Assembly: GCF_003667315.2 (NCBI RefSeq)
Contig: NZ_RCTZ02000004.1
Coordinates: forward strand, 62,001-126,000
Source: Tropicibacter alexandrii
GTDB lineage: Bacteria > Pseudomonadota > Alphaproteobacteria > Rhodobacterales > Rhodobacteraceae
Reading direction: 5' to 3'
DNA length: 64,000 nt
The stretch's first letter is position 1; each line of letters starts with the position of its first letter. Shown here piece by piece: positions 30,823 through 40,170 of the stretch. The notes below the pieces were generated by a model. That model worked only from the letters and a program-made list of their open reading frames with translations, had not been told where the DNA came from and did no database searches. Made by a program: the position numbers and the translations under genes.

Positions 30823-33195
30823 TCAGTCTTCCTGCGGAATTCGGGTCGCTTCCAGCAGGGCCCGAAGCGTATCGCGCGCGCTGCTGCTTTCCGCGGTCAG
30901 TTGCTCCGCGTCGCGCAGCGACAGCGCCTGCGGGTCTACCGTCGTCTGTTCGGCATCGATCAGCGCGGCGGCAGGTGCCAGAACCGAACCGTCAGCCGCC
31001 GCGACGCCCTCCCAATCTCCGGCAAGCCAAGCGGCCTGAAGCGCGGCATCCGTCTGACCCGTCTTGTCGAAAGCGGTTCTCGCGCTTTCGAAATCCCCCA
31101 TGAGCGCACGAATCTCTGCCCTCAAAGCGTCGGGTTCTGGGCCGGACAATCCGACCAGATAGCTTTCGGCCTCTTCCGGTTGGAACAACTGAAGGTAAGC
31201 GCGCGCGCGCAAGAGCCGAACCTCTTTGGTGGATTCGTCGATATCGATCCGGTCGAGCCGCTCCAGCACCGCTTCTGACAGTCCCAGATCAAGCATCCTG
31301 CGCGCGACAGCGAGGTCGAGTTCAGGCTGTGTCGTGCGATGGCCGGTCGCATCGAGGCGAAACGCGTATTTCAGGAACGAGACCTCGTCCTCGGAGGCAA
31401 GCAAGGCCTCGAGCATATGGTCGCCCATGTCATGCGCCGTATCCTTCGGAATACTGCGCGAATCTTCCAGCACGACAAAGGCTTGATCGAATTCACCGTT
31501 TAGCAAAAGCATCCGGAGATGGGTCTGCCAAAGCGTCGGACCTGCATCGGTATTGCGCATTTCAGTCGCATAGGCGGCCGCCAGTTCCACCATGACTTTC
31601 GGAACTTTCTCGCCGGTCCGTTCCGCCAGATCAGCAGCCGTCACAATGGCCTCGATTGAATTGGGCCCGGCGGTAAAGGCCAGTTCCTGCAAGGTCCGGG
31701 CCGCATCTCCTGCTTTGCCTTCGTGCACGTCAAGCTTGGCACGGCCTAGGGCGATCTTGTCGGTTTCCTCCCCCGAGCTTCGTTCCAAGCGGCGCAGAAG
31801 GTCGCGGGCTGTATCTGTTTCACCGAATTTCGACAGTTGTTCGGCAAGCGTCGGCCCCAAATGCTCCCTCAGCACTTTTGGAAGCGCCTCGAAGCTGCGC
31901 AAAACCGCGTTCGTGTTGATCGAATCGCCCTTTGGTAAGGTGGCCATGTCGAGCAAGGACCAAAGCGATGCGGCACCCTCGCAGCCAGTTTGCCGGGCGA
32001 AGATATTGGTCGGATCATCCTCCAGATCGACGAGATATGACAAGGCGACCAGCGTCGGCGTCTGCGCCGCCTCGTCGAGCAAGGCCGATACTCGCGCCTC
32101 GGCACCAAAGCCGTAGTGGATCTGCGCCATCATATGGGTTTGCAGAGCAGATGGATCGACCCTGTCGAATTCACCGAAGACCGCGCTGCGTGTGGATGAC
32201 AGATATTCGAACGGGTCCGCGGATTGGGGCGCCCAATCCATAATCCGCAAGGATTTGTCAGGCAGACAGTTCACCCCGCCGATCACGAGATGCCGATCGT
32301 TCTTGAGATCATGGTCGAGCCCGGCCAAGCCTTCAGCCAACTGCTCCGCAAGACCGCGGCTTTCTTGAGGTTCCTCGGCTGCAGGCTTGGCCGGGGTCGG
32401 CGCCACGAGGGGAGGTTGCTGGATGGCCGGGTCCAGCAGGCCTTGGGTCGCTGCAGCGGCCAGATCCGCGATGATCTGGGCACCGATGGACTTCGGTTGG
32501 CTCACGTCGCCGGGCAGGGCTGTGGCATCGACCGGCGATGGATCTGGCAAGGCGGGCCTGGTGAGCGGCACACCAGGCATCAGCGCTTGCGGCGATTTGC
32601 CGGGGCCAATGCCGGGCGTTCCGCTCATCCTGATCTCGGCAAGGTCGGCCGCGTCCGGCAACCCGGCTTCGGGCACGGGCTCGGCTGCTGCGTGACCGTC
32701 GCCCTGCGCATGATCTGGCGCAACGGCCTGATTGAGAGCGGCATCCTGCACGGTTTGCGGGATGTCGGCTGGGTTGACCGCATCGGCGGCGATGGGACGT
32801 CCAAGTTCTTCCTCACGACCAGCATCGGCCAAGGCGGGACTGACATCGACGATCAGCATGCGCTCCGCCAGAACGGTGGCGTCCGCCTTGCAGTCGCAAG
32901 CGAGGTCAATTTTCAACGAGGATTCACCCGAAATCGGCGTCAACTCGGCGACACGGCTCCGGTCGATCCGTGCAAACACCTGATCGATCCGGAAATCCGA
33001 CGCTTCGCCCTCGACCTGCAATACGTATGCGTCTTCCGTAGGGCTGCGGTCCAGTGACCAGTTCGCCCCCGCGGGTAGCGCAAAAACCAGGCGCGTGAAG
33101 CCGTCGTGGTCCCCGGCGCGGACGTCGATGACTTGGGCCGTTGCCTGCCACGGGAAAAGGATGAGGGTCAGTAAGGTCAGGAATGCCCGGGTCAT
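30823..33195 (-). CDS. Large periplasmic protein of unknown function between motA and flhA
   Basis: 790 residues. A signal peptide (1-20, ending QATA) is followed by a beta-rich region at about 22-119 (DGFTRLVFALPAGANWSLDR to LIVDVSPA) that resembles an AMIN domain, a type that often binds peptidoglycan. Residues 120-280 are a Pro/Ala-rich linker. The rest is helical and repeat-like (for example ALRSEF-type pairs such as SKFGETDTARDLLRRLERSS and LRAEIRALMGDFESARTAF), suggesting a TPR-like solenoid. Four cysteines include a Cys100/Cys102 pair. The start overlaps the motA stop (ATGA), so translation is coupled to MotA. A role in stator assembly or anchoring is inferred from context only. Confidence 0.85.
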   Translation of the reverse strand: MTRAFLTLLTLILFPWQATAQVIDVRAGDHDGFTRLVFALPAGANWSLDRSPTEDAYVLQVEGEASDFRIDQVFARIDRSRVAELTPISGESSLKIDLACDCKADATVLAERMLIVDVSPALADAGREEELGRPIAADAVNPADIPQTVQDAALNQAVAPDHAQGDGHAAAEPVPEAGLPDAADLAEIRMSGTPGIGPGKSPQALMPGVPLTRPALPDPSPVDATALPGDVSQPKSIGAQIIADLAAAATQGLLDPAIQQPPLVAPTPAKPAAEEPQESRGLAEQLAEGLAGLDHDLKNDRHLVIGGVNCLPDKSLRIMDWAPQSADPFEYLSSTRSAVFGEFDRVDPSALQTHMMAQIHYGFGAEARVSALLDEAAQTPTLVALSYLVDLEDDPTNIFARQTGCEGAASLWSLLDMATLPKGDSINTNAVLRSFEALPKVLREHLGPTLAEQLSKFGETDTARDLLRRLERSSGEETDKIALGRAKLDVHEGKAGDAARTLQELAFTAGPNSIEAIVTAADLAERTGEKVPKVMVELAAAYATEMRNTDAGPTLWQTHLRMLLLNGEFDQAFVVLEDSRSIPKDTAHDMGDHMLEALLASEDEVSFLKYAFRLDATGHRTTQPELDLAVARRMLDLGLSEAVLERLDRIDIDESTKEVRLLRARAYLQLFQPEEAESYLVGLSGPEPDALRAEIRALMGDFESARTAFDKTGQTDAALQAAWLAGDWEGVAAADGSVLAPAAALIDAEQTTVDPQALSLRDAEQLTAESSSARDTLRALLEATRIPQED

Positions 33196-34061
33196 GCAGC
33201 CTCCTGCTTGACCGATTTCAGGGCCTCTTCCAGCTCTTCAAAGCTTGGGCGGTGGTGGTCCGGTGTGTTCTGACGACCGACTTCGATACAGATGTTCGTA
33301 GCGTGGTTGTGAAGGTTCGCCACCAGCACCTCGCGGATCAGGTGATAGAAATGGAAATCCTCTTCGCAAACCGCCTTCACCTTCGAGGCGAAGGGGGCCA
33401 CGAGGCCGTAGGACAGGAACACGCCAAGGAATGTCCCCACAAGCGCGCCACCAATTAGTTTACCAAGAACTTCAGGAGGCTGGTCGATCGAGGCCATCGT
33501 CTTGATCACGCCCAGCACGGCGGCCACGATCCCCAGCGCCGGCAGGGCGTCCGCCGTGGATTGAAGTGCGTGGCTGGAATGCAGCGCGTGGTGTTCCATG
33601 CCCTCAAGGCGCTTGTCCAGCACCTCTTCGACTTGGTGCGGATCGTCGTAATTCATCGACACGGACCGCATCGTGTCACAGATCAGCTCCACCGCCTTCC
33701 TGTCACCCAATATCTTGGGATATTTGCTGAAAATACTGGACTCCTGAGGGGATTCCACGTGCTCTTCGATGGCGACCGGGTTCTGGCGGGCAAGGCGGAT
33801 CAACTCGAAAAGCAGGCAAAGCAGATCGCGATAATCCTCGTGCTTCCATTTCGCGCCCTTGAACACCTTGCCGATGTCCTTGAGCGTGTGTTTCACCGTC
33901 CCGCCATCATTGCTGATCAGGAAAGCGCCCGCCGCCGCGCCCCCGATCATCATGAATTCGAAAGGCAACGATTTGAGGATGATCGCCATCTTGCCGCCAG
34001 CAGCAAGATACCCGCCAAAAACCATGGCAAAGAGCACAACGATCCCGATGATTCCCAGCAT
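33192..34061 (-). CDS. motA: Flagellar motor stator protein MotA
   Basis: 289 residues with four membrane helices (two near the N-terminus, two at about 170-230). MotA pairs with MotB to form the ion channel and generate torque against FliG. The helix 3 region ADALPALGIVAAVLGVIKTM with its conserved proline and the GGALVGTFLGVFLSYGLVAPF helix are diagnostic. motB lies 5 kb away at 39102-39944 on the same strand. The 790-residue gene overlaps its end. Confidence 0.96.
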   Translation of the reverse strand: MLGIIGIVVLFAMVFGGYLAAGGKMAIILKSLPFEFMMIGGAAAGAFLISNDGGTVKHTLKDIGKVFKGAKWKHEDYRDLLCLLFELIRLARQNPVAIEEHVESPQESSIFSKYPKILGDRKAVELICDTMRSVSMNYDDPHQVEEVLDKRLEGMEHHALHSSHALQSTADALPALGIVAAVLGVIKTMASIDQPPEVLGKLIGGALVGTFLGVFLSYGLVAPFASKVKAVCEEDFHFYHLIREVLVANLHNHATNICIEVGRQNTPDHHRPSFEELEEALKSVKQEAA

Positions 34062-34129
34062 TCCCGGTCTCCGATACTTGTCCGAGGTAAGAGTGGCAGT
34101 GAGCCGTTAAGAAACCCTCACGCCGGACC

Positions 34130-35233
34130 TCACATCACGACGAAATCTGCATGAAGCGCCCCGGCGGCCTTGATGCTCTTGAGGATGTCGATCATGTCCC
34201 GCGGGCTGACGCCCAGAGCGTTCAAACCGGCGATCACTTCGGACAAGGAGGTGCCGGTGGGCACTTCGGCCAGCGCGATCCCCGGCTCTTCCTCGATGGC
34301 GGCCCCGGTCCGCGGGACAATCACCGTTTCCCCTTCCGAGAACGGGTTGGGCTGTATCGCCAACGGCGCCTCTTCGATGCGCAGCGTCAGGCCACCCTGA
34401 GACACCGCGACACGGGAAATGCGCACATCGGCGCCCATGACGATGGTTCCGGACCGCTGGTCGACGACCACCCGCGCCTTGCGTTGCGGTTCAACCGAAA
34501 GGTTTTCGATGGCGACAATCGCCCGCGCGGGCGACGGTGCCCCTGTCGCATGCAGATTGACCGTGATCGTGCCCGCATCCATCATCGTCGCGGCCTGACG
34601 GCCGATGGCGCGGTTGATCACGTCCTCGATCCGGGCGGCAGTGGTGAAATCCGGCTCGCGCAGGGCGAGACGCAGCGAGGACAGCTGCGAAAAGTCGAAC
34701 TCGACCTCGCGCTCGACCCGCGCACCCGACGGGACCACACCAGCGGTCGGGACCCCCTGCACGACGCGCGCCGCATCGCCCTCGGCCTCGACACCGCCGG
34801 CGATGACCGTCCCTTGGGCCACGGCGTAGATCTGGCCATCGGCTGCGTTCAATGGCGTCATGATCAGCGTCCCGCCCAGTAGGCTTTTCGCGTCACCGAT
34901 CGCCGACACGGTGATGTCGATCTGGCTGCCGATCCGTGCGAACGGGGGCAGTCGGCCAGTCACAAGCACGGCGGCCACGTTGCGCGGCCGGAACTGTTCG
35001 CCGGTGACGTTGACACCCAACCGTTCGAGAATGTTCGACATGATCTCTTCGGTGAAGGGCGAATTGCGCAGGCCATCGCCGGTGCCGTTCAGACCCACCA
35101 CAAGACCATAGCCGACAAGGTCGTTGGCGCGGACGCCGTCGACCTCGACCAAGTCCTTGATCCGGACGGATTGGGCCGTGGCGGGCAGGGTCAGCATGAG
35201 AAGGGCGATCAGGGCGATCAGGGGTCTCAACAT
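34130..35233 (-). CDS. flgI: Flagellar P-ring protein FlgI
   Basis: 367 residues with a signal peptide (MLRPLIALIALLMLTLPATA). FlgI forms the P ring in the peptidoglycan layer. Hallmarks are RIKDLVEVDGVRANDLVGYG, VVGLNGTGDGL, and the C-terminal IAGLNALGVSPRDMIDILKSIKAAGAL (quoted in parts, such as GLNALGVSPRDMIDIL). Its assembly chaperone FlgA is encoded in the flgB operon. The start overlaps the flgL stop by one base. Confidence 0.97.
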   Translation of the reverse strand: MLRPLIALIALLMLTLPATAQSVRIKDLVEVDGVRANDLVGYGLVVGLNGTGDGLRNSPFTEEIMSNILERLGVNVTGEQFRPRNVAAVLVTGRLPPFARIGSQIDITVSAIGDAKSLLGGTLIMTPLNAADGQIYAVAQGTVIAGGVEAEGDAARVVQGVPTAGVVPSGARVEREVEFDFSQLSSLRLALREPDFTTAARIEDVINRAIGRQAATMMDAGTITVNLHATGAPSPARAIVAIENLSVEPQRKARVVVDQRSGTIVMGADVRISRVAVSQGGLTLRIEEAPLAIQPNPFSEGETVIVPRTGAAIEEEPGIALAEVPTGTSLSEVIAGLNALGVSPRDMIDILKSIKAAGALHADFVVM

Positions 35234-36231
35234 CAGAGGTACTCCGCAAGGGACAGGCGCTGCGAGCGCGCGGTGATCGCGTACAGGCTTTCCAGCTGCC
35301 CACGGATGTTTTCGTAGCGCGAGGCCGTGTCGTAGGCATCGGCCCCGACCAGATCCAGCCGCGCCATGCTGGTTGCCGTCTTCTCCGCCGAGTTGCGGGT
35401 GACGGTTTCCTCGATCCGCGCCTCGAGCGCGCCAAGCCCCGCGCGCAGTTCGACAACGGATTGCTGCGCTCCCAGAAGATCACGTCCGGATTTCGCCAGA
35501 ACCTCGACCTGAACGGATTGATCCAGACCGATGCCGTTGTCGGTGGCCAGCGCGGCCATGACGATCGGTTTGAGCATGTCGCGAAAGGTGTCATCGCTGG
35601 CACGGATATCGACATTGGCGCTTTCGGTTTCGCTCAGTTGCATCGGTGCGAGGCCGGTATTCGCGCCTTGATAGATCGTGGTCTCGTAGGTGCCGCCGGG
35701 CCCGAAGAAGGTGTCGAGCGCGGTTTCGACATCCGCCAACGTTGTCGCCCCGGTCAGCGCAGTCCGCGCCGCGTTCAGAAAATCGTCGACTTCCTGCAAC
35801 GCCCCGCGATCCGTCGCCACACCGGAAAACAGAAAACGCCCCGCCACGGACCGGTTCAGCCCGTTGATGATCTGACCCAGCGCGTTCTGCGCATCATCCG
35901 ACATCGTGTTCAGCAAAGACGAGTTCGGCGTCAGCTCTGCCGCGATCAGCGACTGCGACAGCGTCTCGCTGCGCGATTGCATTTCGTCCAGCGCAGTCTG
36001 CATCGCCCCGGTCAGGAAACCTGCCTCGGTCGTGTTGACCCGGTAGGTGTCCAGCTTGGACAGGGCGCGGTCGATGGCCATCAACCCGGTCGTGTCGCCC
36101 TTGAGGTGCTGGGCCGGATCGCGGACAAAGCCCGTGGAGACCTCGACCGCCAGTTGATCCATTTCCTCGCGCAGCCTGACCTGGTTGGTCCGCAGAACCA
36201 AGGCGCGCGCCATATCTCCGACAGAATCCAT
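35233..36231 (-). CDS. flgL: Hook-filament junction protein FlgL
   Basis: 332 residues of flagellin-like fold: an N-terminal helix RTNQVRLREEMDQLAVEVSTG, then LLNTMSDDAQNALGQIINGLN and AGRFLFSGVATD, and a C-terminal helix ending SLAEYL. FlgL (HAP3) joins the FlgK zone to the filament. It is less conserved than flagellin, but the position directly after flgK supports the call. Confidence 0.87.
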   Translation of the reverse strand: MDSVGDMARALVLRTNQVRLREEMDQLAVEVSTGFVRDPAQHLKGDTTGLMAIDRALSKLDTYRVNTTEAGFLTGAMQTALDEMQSRSETLSQSLIAAELTPNSSLLNTMSDDAQNALGQIINGLNRSVAGRFLFSGVATDRGALQEVDDFLNAARTALTGATTLADVETALDTFFGPGGTYETTIYQGANTGLAPMQLSETESANVDIRASDDTFRDMLKPIVMAALATDNGIGLDQSVQVEVLAKSGRDLLGAQQSVVELRAGLGALEARIEETVTRNSAEKTATSMARLDLVGADAYDTASRYENIRGQLESLYAITARSQRLSLAEYL

Positions 36232-36243
36232 CCCGTTTTCTCC

Positions 36244-37674
36244 TTAAATATTCATCAGGCGTTCAAGCAGGTCATCCACGGTGGACATCACCTTGGCATT
36301 CGCCGTGTAAAGCTGCTCGATCTGCATGAGGCGTTGCAGTTCCAGATCCGTGTCGACGCCCTTGGCCAGTTCGGCCTCTTTCAGGGCGGTGTTCCGCGAG
36401 GTCTGGTAGGTCTGGGCATTTTCGGCCCGCACGCGGGTGCCCGACAAGGTCGAGGCGAATTCGGACGCATGGTTGACGAAACTGCGCGCAATGGGGGCAA
36501 GCGTTCCCGAACTCGGGACAACTGCCGCGGACAGGGCCTGAGAGATCCCCTGAATCAGACGGGCGTCGCCCACCTCGCCTTGAGTCGCGGCGCCAAGCCC
36601 GTCGCGCAGACGCCAAGAGCCGCCGCTGCCCGGGGCCACGAGGCTGTTCAACTGGATTCGACCGGCCAGCCCCTCTTCGGCGAGGGGATCGAAGGCAATG
36701 CCTGAGTCGGTGAACAGGCCTGGATCAGTCGCACCCAAAGTCGCGTCCGGGCCACCGGGCCCGAGCCGTTCGATCAGGTCGCGGGCGATGGCATCCAGCT
36801 CGGCCTGCCGAGCCACACCTTCACCGTCGCGAATGTCGAACTGCGCCTCCAGACTGCCGCCCGCATACATGCTGGGATTGACCGACAGCCCATTGATCGT
36901 CAGCCCGGACAGCTGCCCTCCGGCCAAGGTGTCACCCGCGCGCACCGTGATGGCGGGGGTGAATTCGAACTGTGCGGGCTTGCTGTCCAGCAGGATCGCG
37001 CCGCCCTTGCTGTAGACCGTGACATCGCCATAGTCGCCCTCGACGACACGCAGGGGGATGATGTCGGCAACCTTGTCGAGCAGTTGATCCCGTTCGTCGA
37101 GCATCGACGTCATGTCGGAACCGGCAATGTTGCCGCGCACCACATCCCTGTTGATCTCGTCCAGACGAGTCAGTGTCTGGTTGAGCAGCTCGACCTGCGC
37201 GCCGATCTTGCGATCTGCCTCGCTGCGCAGGGTCTGCACCTTGTCCGAGAGCGTGTTCAGCGTATTGGCCAGATCGTTGGCCGTGGTCGCGACCATTTCC
37301 AGACGCTGTGTCGACGCCGGGTTGGACGCCGCGGTCAACAGGCTGTTCTCGAACGCCTCGACCCGCCCGACAAAGGAGCCGGACTCGCCCGACAGGCCCA
37401 TGGTGTCCTCCATCGATCTGACAAAGGTGAACATGTCCTGCGCATAGGCGAGTTGCGCATCCGACTGGCGCCGGTCGGTGACCAGCGCCGGATCGACGAG
37501 CCGCGCAACGCCGCCGATCCGAACCCCCCCGTTGAAGCCGGCACCCAGAACGAGTTCGCGCTTGCCATAGCTTTCGGTCGTTGCGTTGGCGATGTTGGTC
37601 GAGACCAGACCCGCCGCCCGCGAATTCGCCCGCAAGCCGGAAAACGCGAAGGAAAGTGCACTTGATAGAGACAT
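36244..37674 (-). CDS. flgK: Hook-associated protein FlgK
   Basis: 476 residues. FlgK (HAP1) is the first junction protein above the hook. The N-terminus SSALSFAFSGLRANSRAAGL with STNIANATTESYGKRE is the rod/hook-family motif, and the C-terminus ELQRLMQIEQLYTANAKVMSTVDDLLERL is typical. It follows flgE after about 34 bp and precedes flgL by 12 bp. Confidence 0.92.
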   Translation of the reverse strand: MSLSSALSFAFSGLRANSRAAGLVSTNIANATTESYGKRELVLGAGFNGGVRIGGVARLVDPALVTDRRQSDAQLAYAQDMFTFVRSMEDTMGLSGESGSFVGRVEAFENSLLTAASNPASTQRLEMVATTANDLANTLNTLSDKVQTLRSEADRKIGAQVELLNQTLTRLDEINRDVVRGNIAGSDMTSMLDERDQLLDKVADIIPLRVVEGDYGDVTVYSKGGAILLDSKPAQFEFTPAITVRAGDTLAGGQLSGLTINGLSVNPSMYAGGSLEAQFDIRDGEGVARQAELDAIARDLIERLGPGGPDATLGATDPGLFTDSGIAFDPLAEEGLAGRIQLNSLVAPGSGGSWRLRDGLGAATQGEVGDARLIQGISQALSAAVVPSSGTLAPIARSFVNHASEFASTLSGTRVRAENAQTYQTSRNTALKEAELAKGVDTDLELQRLMQIEQLYTANAKVMSTVDDLLERLMNI

Positions 37675-37708
37675 TTACCGATCTCCTCGGAGAGCTTTGG
37701 ACACGCCG

Positions 37709-39004
37709 TCAGCGCTTGATGTTGGTGGTTTCCTGAAGCATCTCGTCGACGGTCTGGATCACCTTGGCGTTCGACGAATAGGCCCGCTGGGTCTGGATCA
37801 TCGAGGTCAGTTCCTTGGCCACGTCGACGGTCGATTCCTCGCGCGCGAAGGACTTGATATCGCCGGTCGGGCCATCCCCCGCATCCCAGAGGAAGAACGC
37901 GCCGCTGTCGCGGGTCGGGCGGAAGGTCTGGTTGTCGAGCGCCTGCATGCCGTTCGGGTTCGGCAGATCGGCCAGCGGAACCTGGAACAGGGTCTGCGAC
38001 TGGCCCGTATCGTACTGAGCGATGACGAAGCCGTTCTCGTCGACCTGAACGCCCACGATATTGCCGATCTCGGAACCGTTCTTGGTGATCGCGATGGGCG
38101 CGAAGGAGTCGGACAGTTGCGAAAGCCCGCTGTTTTCGCCCACGGCACCGATGTCGAAACTGATCGGGCCACCGGCCACGTTCACGTCCAGAAGGCCGGT
38201 CACGGGGTCATAAGCGCCACCCGTGATGGCCGTCACCGACTGGATCTGGCCGCCAGCGGTCCGCGAATCGTCGAAAACGATGGTGTATTCGCCGATCACC
38301 GCGCCAGCCTGCGCGCCATCGGTCATCACCATCGTCCATTCGTTCGAGGTGCCGGTCGCCGGAACCGTCGGCGTGAAGGTCATGTTGATGCTTTGCGACA
38401 CGCCGATATTATCGAAATACTCGACCGAAAGGGTGAAGGGATCGCCGCTTTTGCCGGCCTGGGTTTCGACGGCGGGCAGGTTGAGGCTCATATCGACCGC
38501 GGTGGTCGGATCGCCGGTCAGGGTCAGGCTGAAGCGCACCGGTTCCAACCCGTCGGCCGTGTCGCGGGGATAGGAGGGGATGGTGCCATCATTGTTCGCC
38601 GGCCACCCAAGAAGGTAATATCCCGCCTGGTTGGTCATGTACCCCTCCTCGTTGAGACGAAAGGAACCGGTGGTGGTGAGCAGCATTTCCGCGTCACCGG
38701 AGGCGGCGAATTGCGACGCGGAGGCCACCGGCAGCATGCCGTTGCCGCGCACGGCCAGGTCCGTCGCATTGTCGGTGGTGACGATCGATCCCTTTCCGTC
38801 TATCAGCCGCATGGTGCTGGCAGAGACGCCGCCCGCCGTGTAGCCACCGCCATTGTTGCCGACGACGAGCGCATTGAATTCCGTCTCGGCCCGCTTGTAG
38901 CCAAAGGTCGACGCGTTCGCGATGTTGTCGGAAATCGTGGCCAGACGGGTCGCGTTCGCCGCCAGTCCGGATACACCTGCATTGAGGGAAGAAGAAATCG
39001 TCAT
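37709..39004 (-). CDS. flgE: Flagellar hook protein FlgE
   Basis: 431 residues. FlgE forms the hook. Seen are SSSLNAGVSGLAANATRLAT with DNIANASTFGYKRAETEF, and the C-terminal ELTSMIQTQRAYSSNAKVIQTVDEMLQE. The ATG at 39004 has AAAGG 9-10 nt upstream; an in-frame ATG at 39025 has no such site. The hook cap FlgD and ruler FliK are encoded at 13-15.6 kb. Confidence 0.95.
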   Translation of the reverse strand: MTISSSLNAGVSGLAANATRLATISDNIANASTFGYKRAETEFNALVVGNNGGGYTAGGVSASTMRLIDGKGSIVTTDNATDLAVRGNGMLPVASASQFAASGDAEMLLTTTGSFRLNEEGYMTNQAGYYLLGWPANNDGTIPSYPRDTADGLEPVRFSLTLTGDPTTAVDMSLNLPAVETQAGKSGDPFTLSVEYFDNIGVSQSINMTFTPTVPATGTSNEWTMVMTDGAQAGAVIGEYTIVFDDSRTAGGQIQSVTAITGGAYDPVTGLLDVNVAGGPISFDIGAVGENSGLSQLSDSFAPIAITKNGSEIGNIVGVQVDENGFVIAQYDTGQSQTLFQVPLADLPNPNGMQALDNQTFRPTRDSGAFFLWDAGDGPTGDIKSFAREESTVDVAKELTSMIQTQRAYSSNAKVIQTVDEMLQETTNIKR

Positions 39005-39063
39005 GGACGCGCCTTTCTGCTGCATCGGTTTATCATTCCGACACCACAGATACGCGCGCCTGC

Positions 39064-39078
39064 TTAACGCTGGCCTAA
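39064..39078 (-). promoter_or_regulatory. CtrA-like site upstream of flgE
   Basis: On the minus strand TTAG-N7-TTAA, one mismatch from TTAA-N7-TTAA, ending 60 bp upstream of the flgE start. CtrA controls flagellar genes in many alphaproteobacteria. Confidence 0.4.
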
Positions 39079-39101
39079 CATCTAAAATCTGATTGAATTG
39101 A

Positions 39102-39944
39102 TCATAGGTTTCTCAGAAAAACGATCTCAAGCCGGTTGTTGCGCACATCCATGACGTTGTCATGCGCCGGCTCCCGGTCCGCATGCGCGGTAACCCTTTG
39201 AACGCGCTTTGCATTCATCCCGCCATCCGTCAAAAGGTGCCGAAAGGCGGTGGCCCGTTCGTTGGACACGTCCCAGCTTGGGTCGCGGGCCAGCACCAGC
39301 GGATAGGCCGCTGTATGCGCCTCGACCGCGATGGGATTCGTCACCACCACCGAGGCCGAAATCAGCACACGCGCCAGTTCGCGCAACAGCGGAGTCGGCA
39401 TGTTGTCATCGTCGAACAGTCTCGCCTCGCGGGTTTCGAACAGCTCGACCACCAACCCCTCGTCGGTGACACGGGTAACGATATGTTCCAAAGCCTCGTC
39501 GGCGACCATGCTTTCGCCGCCGCGCCCCATCAAGGCATCCTCGACCTTCTCGAAGCTCTCCATCTCGGCATTGTCTTCCTCGTCGGTCGGCTGCTTGTAT
39601 TGGGCCACCTCGGTATTGAGGTTGGTGTTCTGCGGGTTCAGGCTGGTCGAGCCGGTGCCCATGCGTGGCAGCGTGTTTTCCGCAAAGACGGATTCCCCGC
39701 CCAATGGACCGTCGCCACCGCCGGACACCCGGGTCATGGCGATCGTCGGCGTGAAGTAGTCCGCGATCCCCTTGCGCTGCTTTTCGGTGGTCGCGTTCAA
39801 GAGCCACATCAAGAGAAAGAACGCCATCATGGCGGTCACGAAGTCCGCATAGGCCACTTTCCATGCGCCACCATGGTGGCCATCGCCTGCGACGACCTTC
39901 TTTCGCTTGATGATGATCGGCGCGACGCCGCTATCCCCACTCAT
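39102..39944 (-). CDS. motB: Flagellar motor stator protein MotB
   Basis: 280 residues. One membrane helix (about 30-50) carries the proton-binding Asp34 in YADFVTAMMAFFLLMWLLN. The C-terminal OmpA-like peptidoglycan-binding domain, about 150-280, includes the LLTDGGMNAKRVQRVTAHADREP segment (here quoted in part: NAKRVQRVTAHADREP). The ATG at 39944 has GAGGTGG upstream; an earlier in-frame start at 39998 lacks one. It heads the unit motB-flgE-flgK-flgL-flgI-motA by strand and order, although flgE has its own CtrA-like site. Confidence 0.95.
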   Translation of the reverse strand: MSGDSGVAPIIIKRKKVVAGDGHHGGAWKVAYADFVTAMMAFFLLMWLLNATTEKQRKGIADYFTPTIAMTRVSGGGDGPLGGESVFAENTLPRMGTGSTSLNPQNTNLNTEVAQYKQPTDEEDNAEMESFEKVEDALMGRGGESMVADEALEHIVTRVTDEGLVVELFETREARLFDDDNMPTPLLRELARVLISASVVVTNPIAVEAHTAAYPLVLARDPSWDVSNERATAFRHLLTDGGMNAKRVQRVTAHADREPAHDNVMDVRNNRLEIVFLRNL

Positions 39945-39991
39945 CGGATCCACCTCATTCTCACCCAGGAAAAGGATTAGGCTGTCGCGAC

Positions 39992-40006
39992 TTACCACTC
40001 GCTTAA
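39992..40006 (-). promoter_or_regulatory. CtrA-like site upstream of motB
   Basis: On the minus strand TTAA (40006-40003), 7 bp, then GTAA (39995-39992): one mismatch from TTAA-N7-TTAA. It ends 48 bp upstream of the motB ATG, a usual distance for an activator overlapping -35. Confidence 0.4.
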
Positions 40007-40170
40007 CAATTCAAAATGTAGGGTAATAAGCCCGCTCCGTGACAGCGGGTTGTGCCGATTTCCCACAAATCAAGACTGGCCCCACCGCATGAATGGACAG
40101 AGGCGAGCAAACACTCTAGCAAAGTGGGAAAGGCCGGGGCATGCGGGCCAACGAGCAAGAGGGTGTGGCG

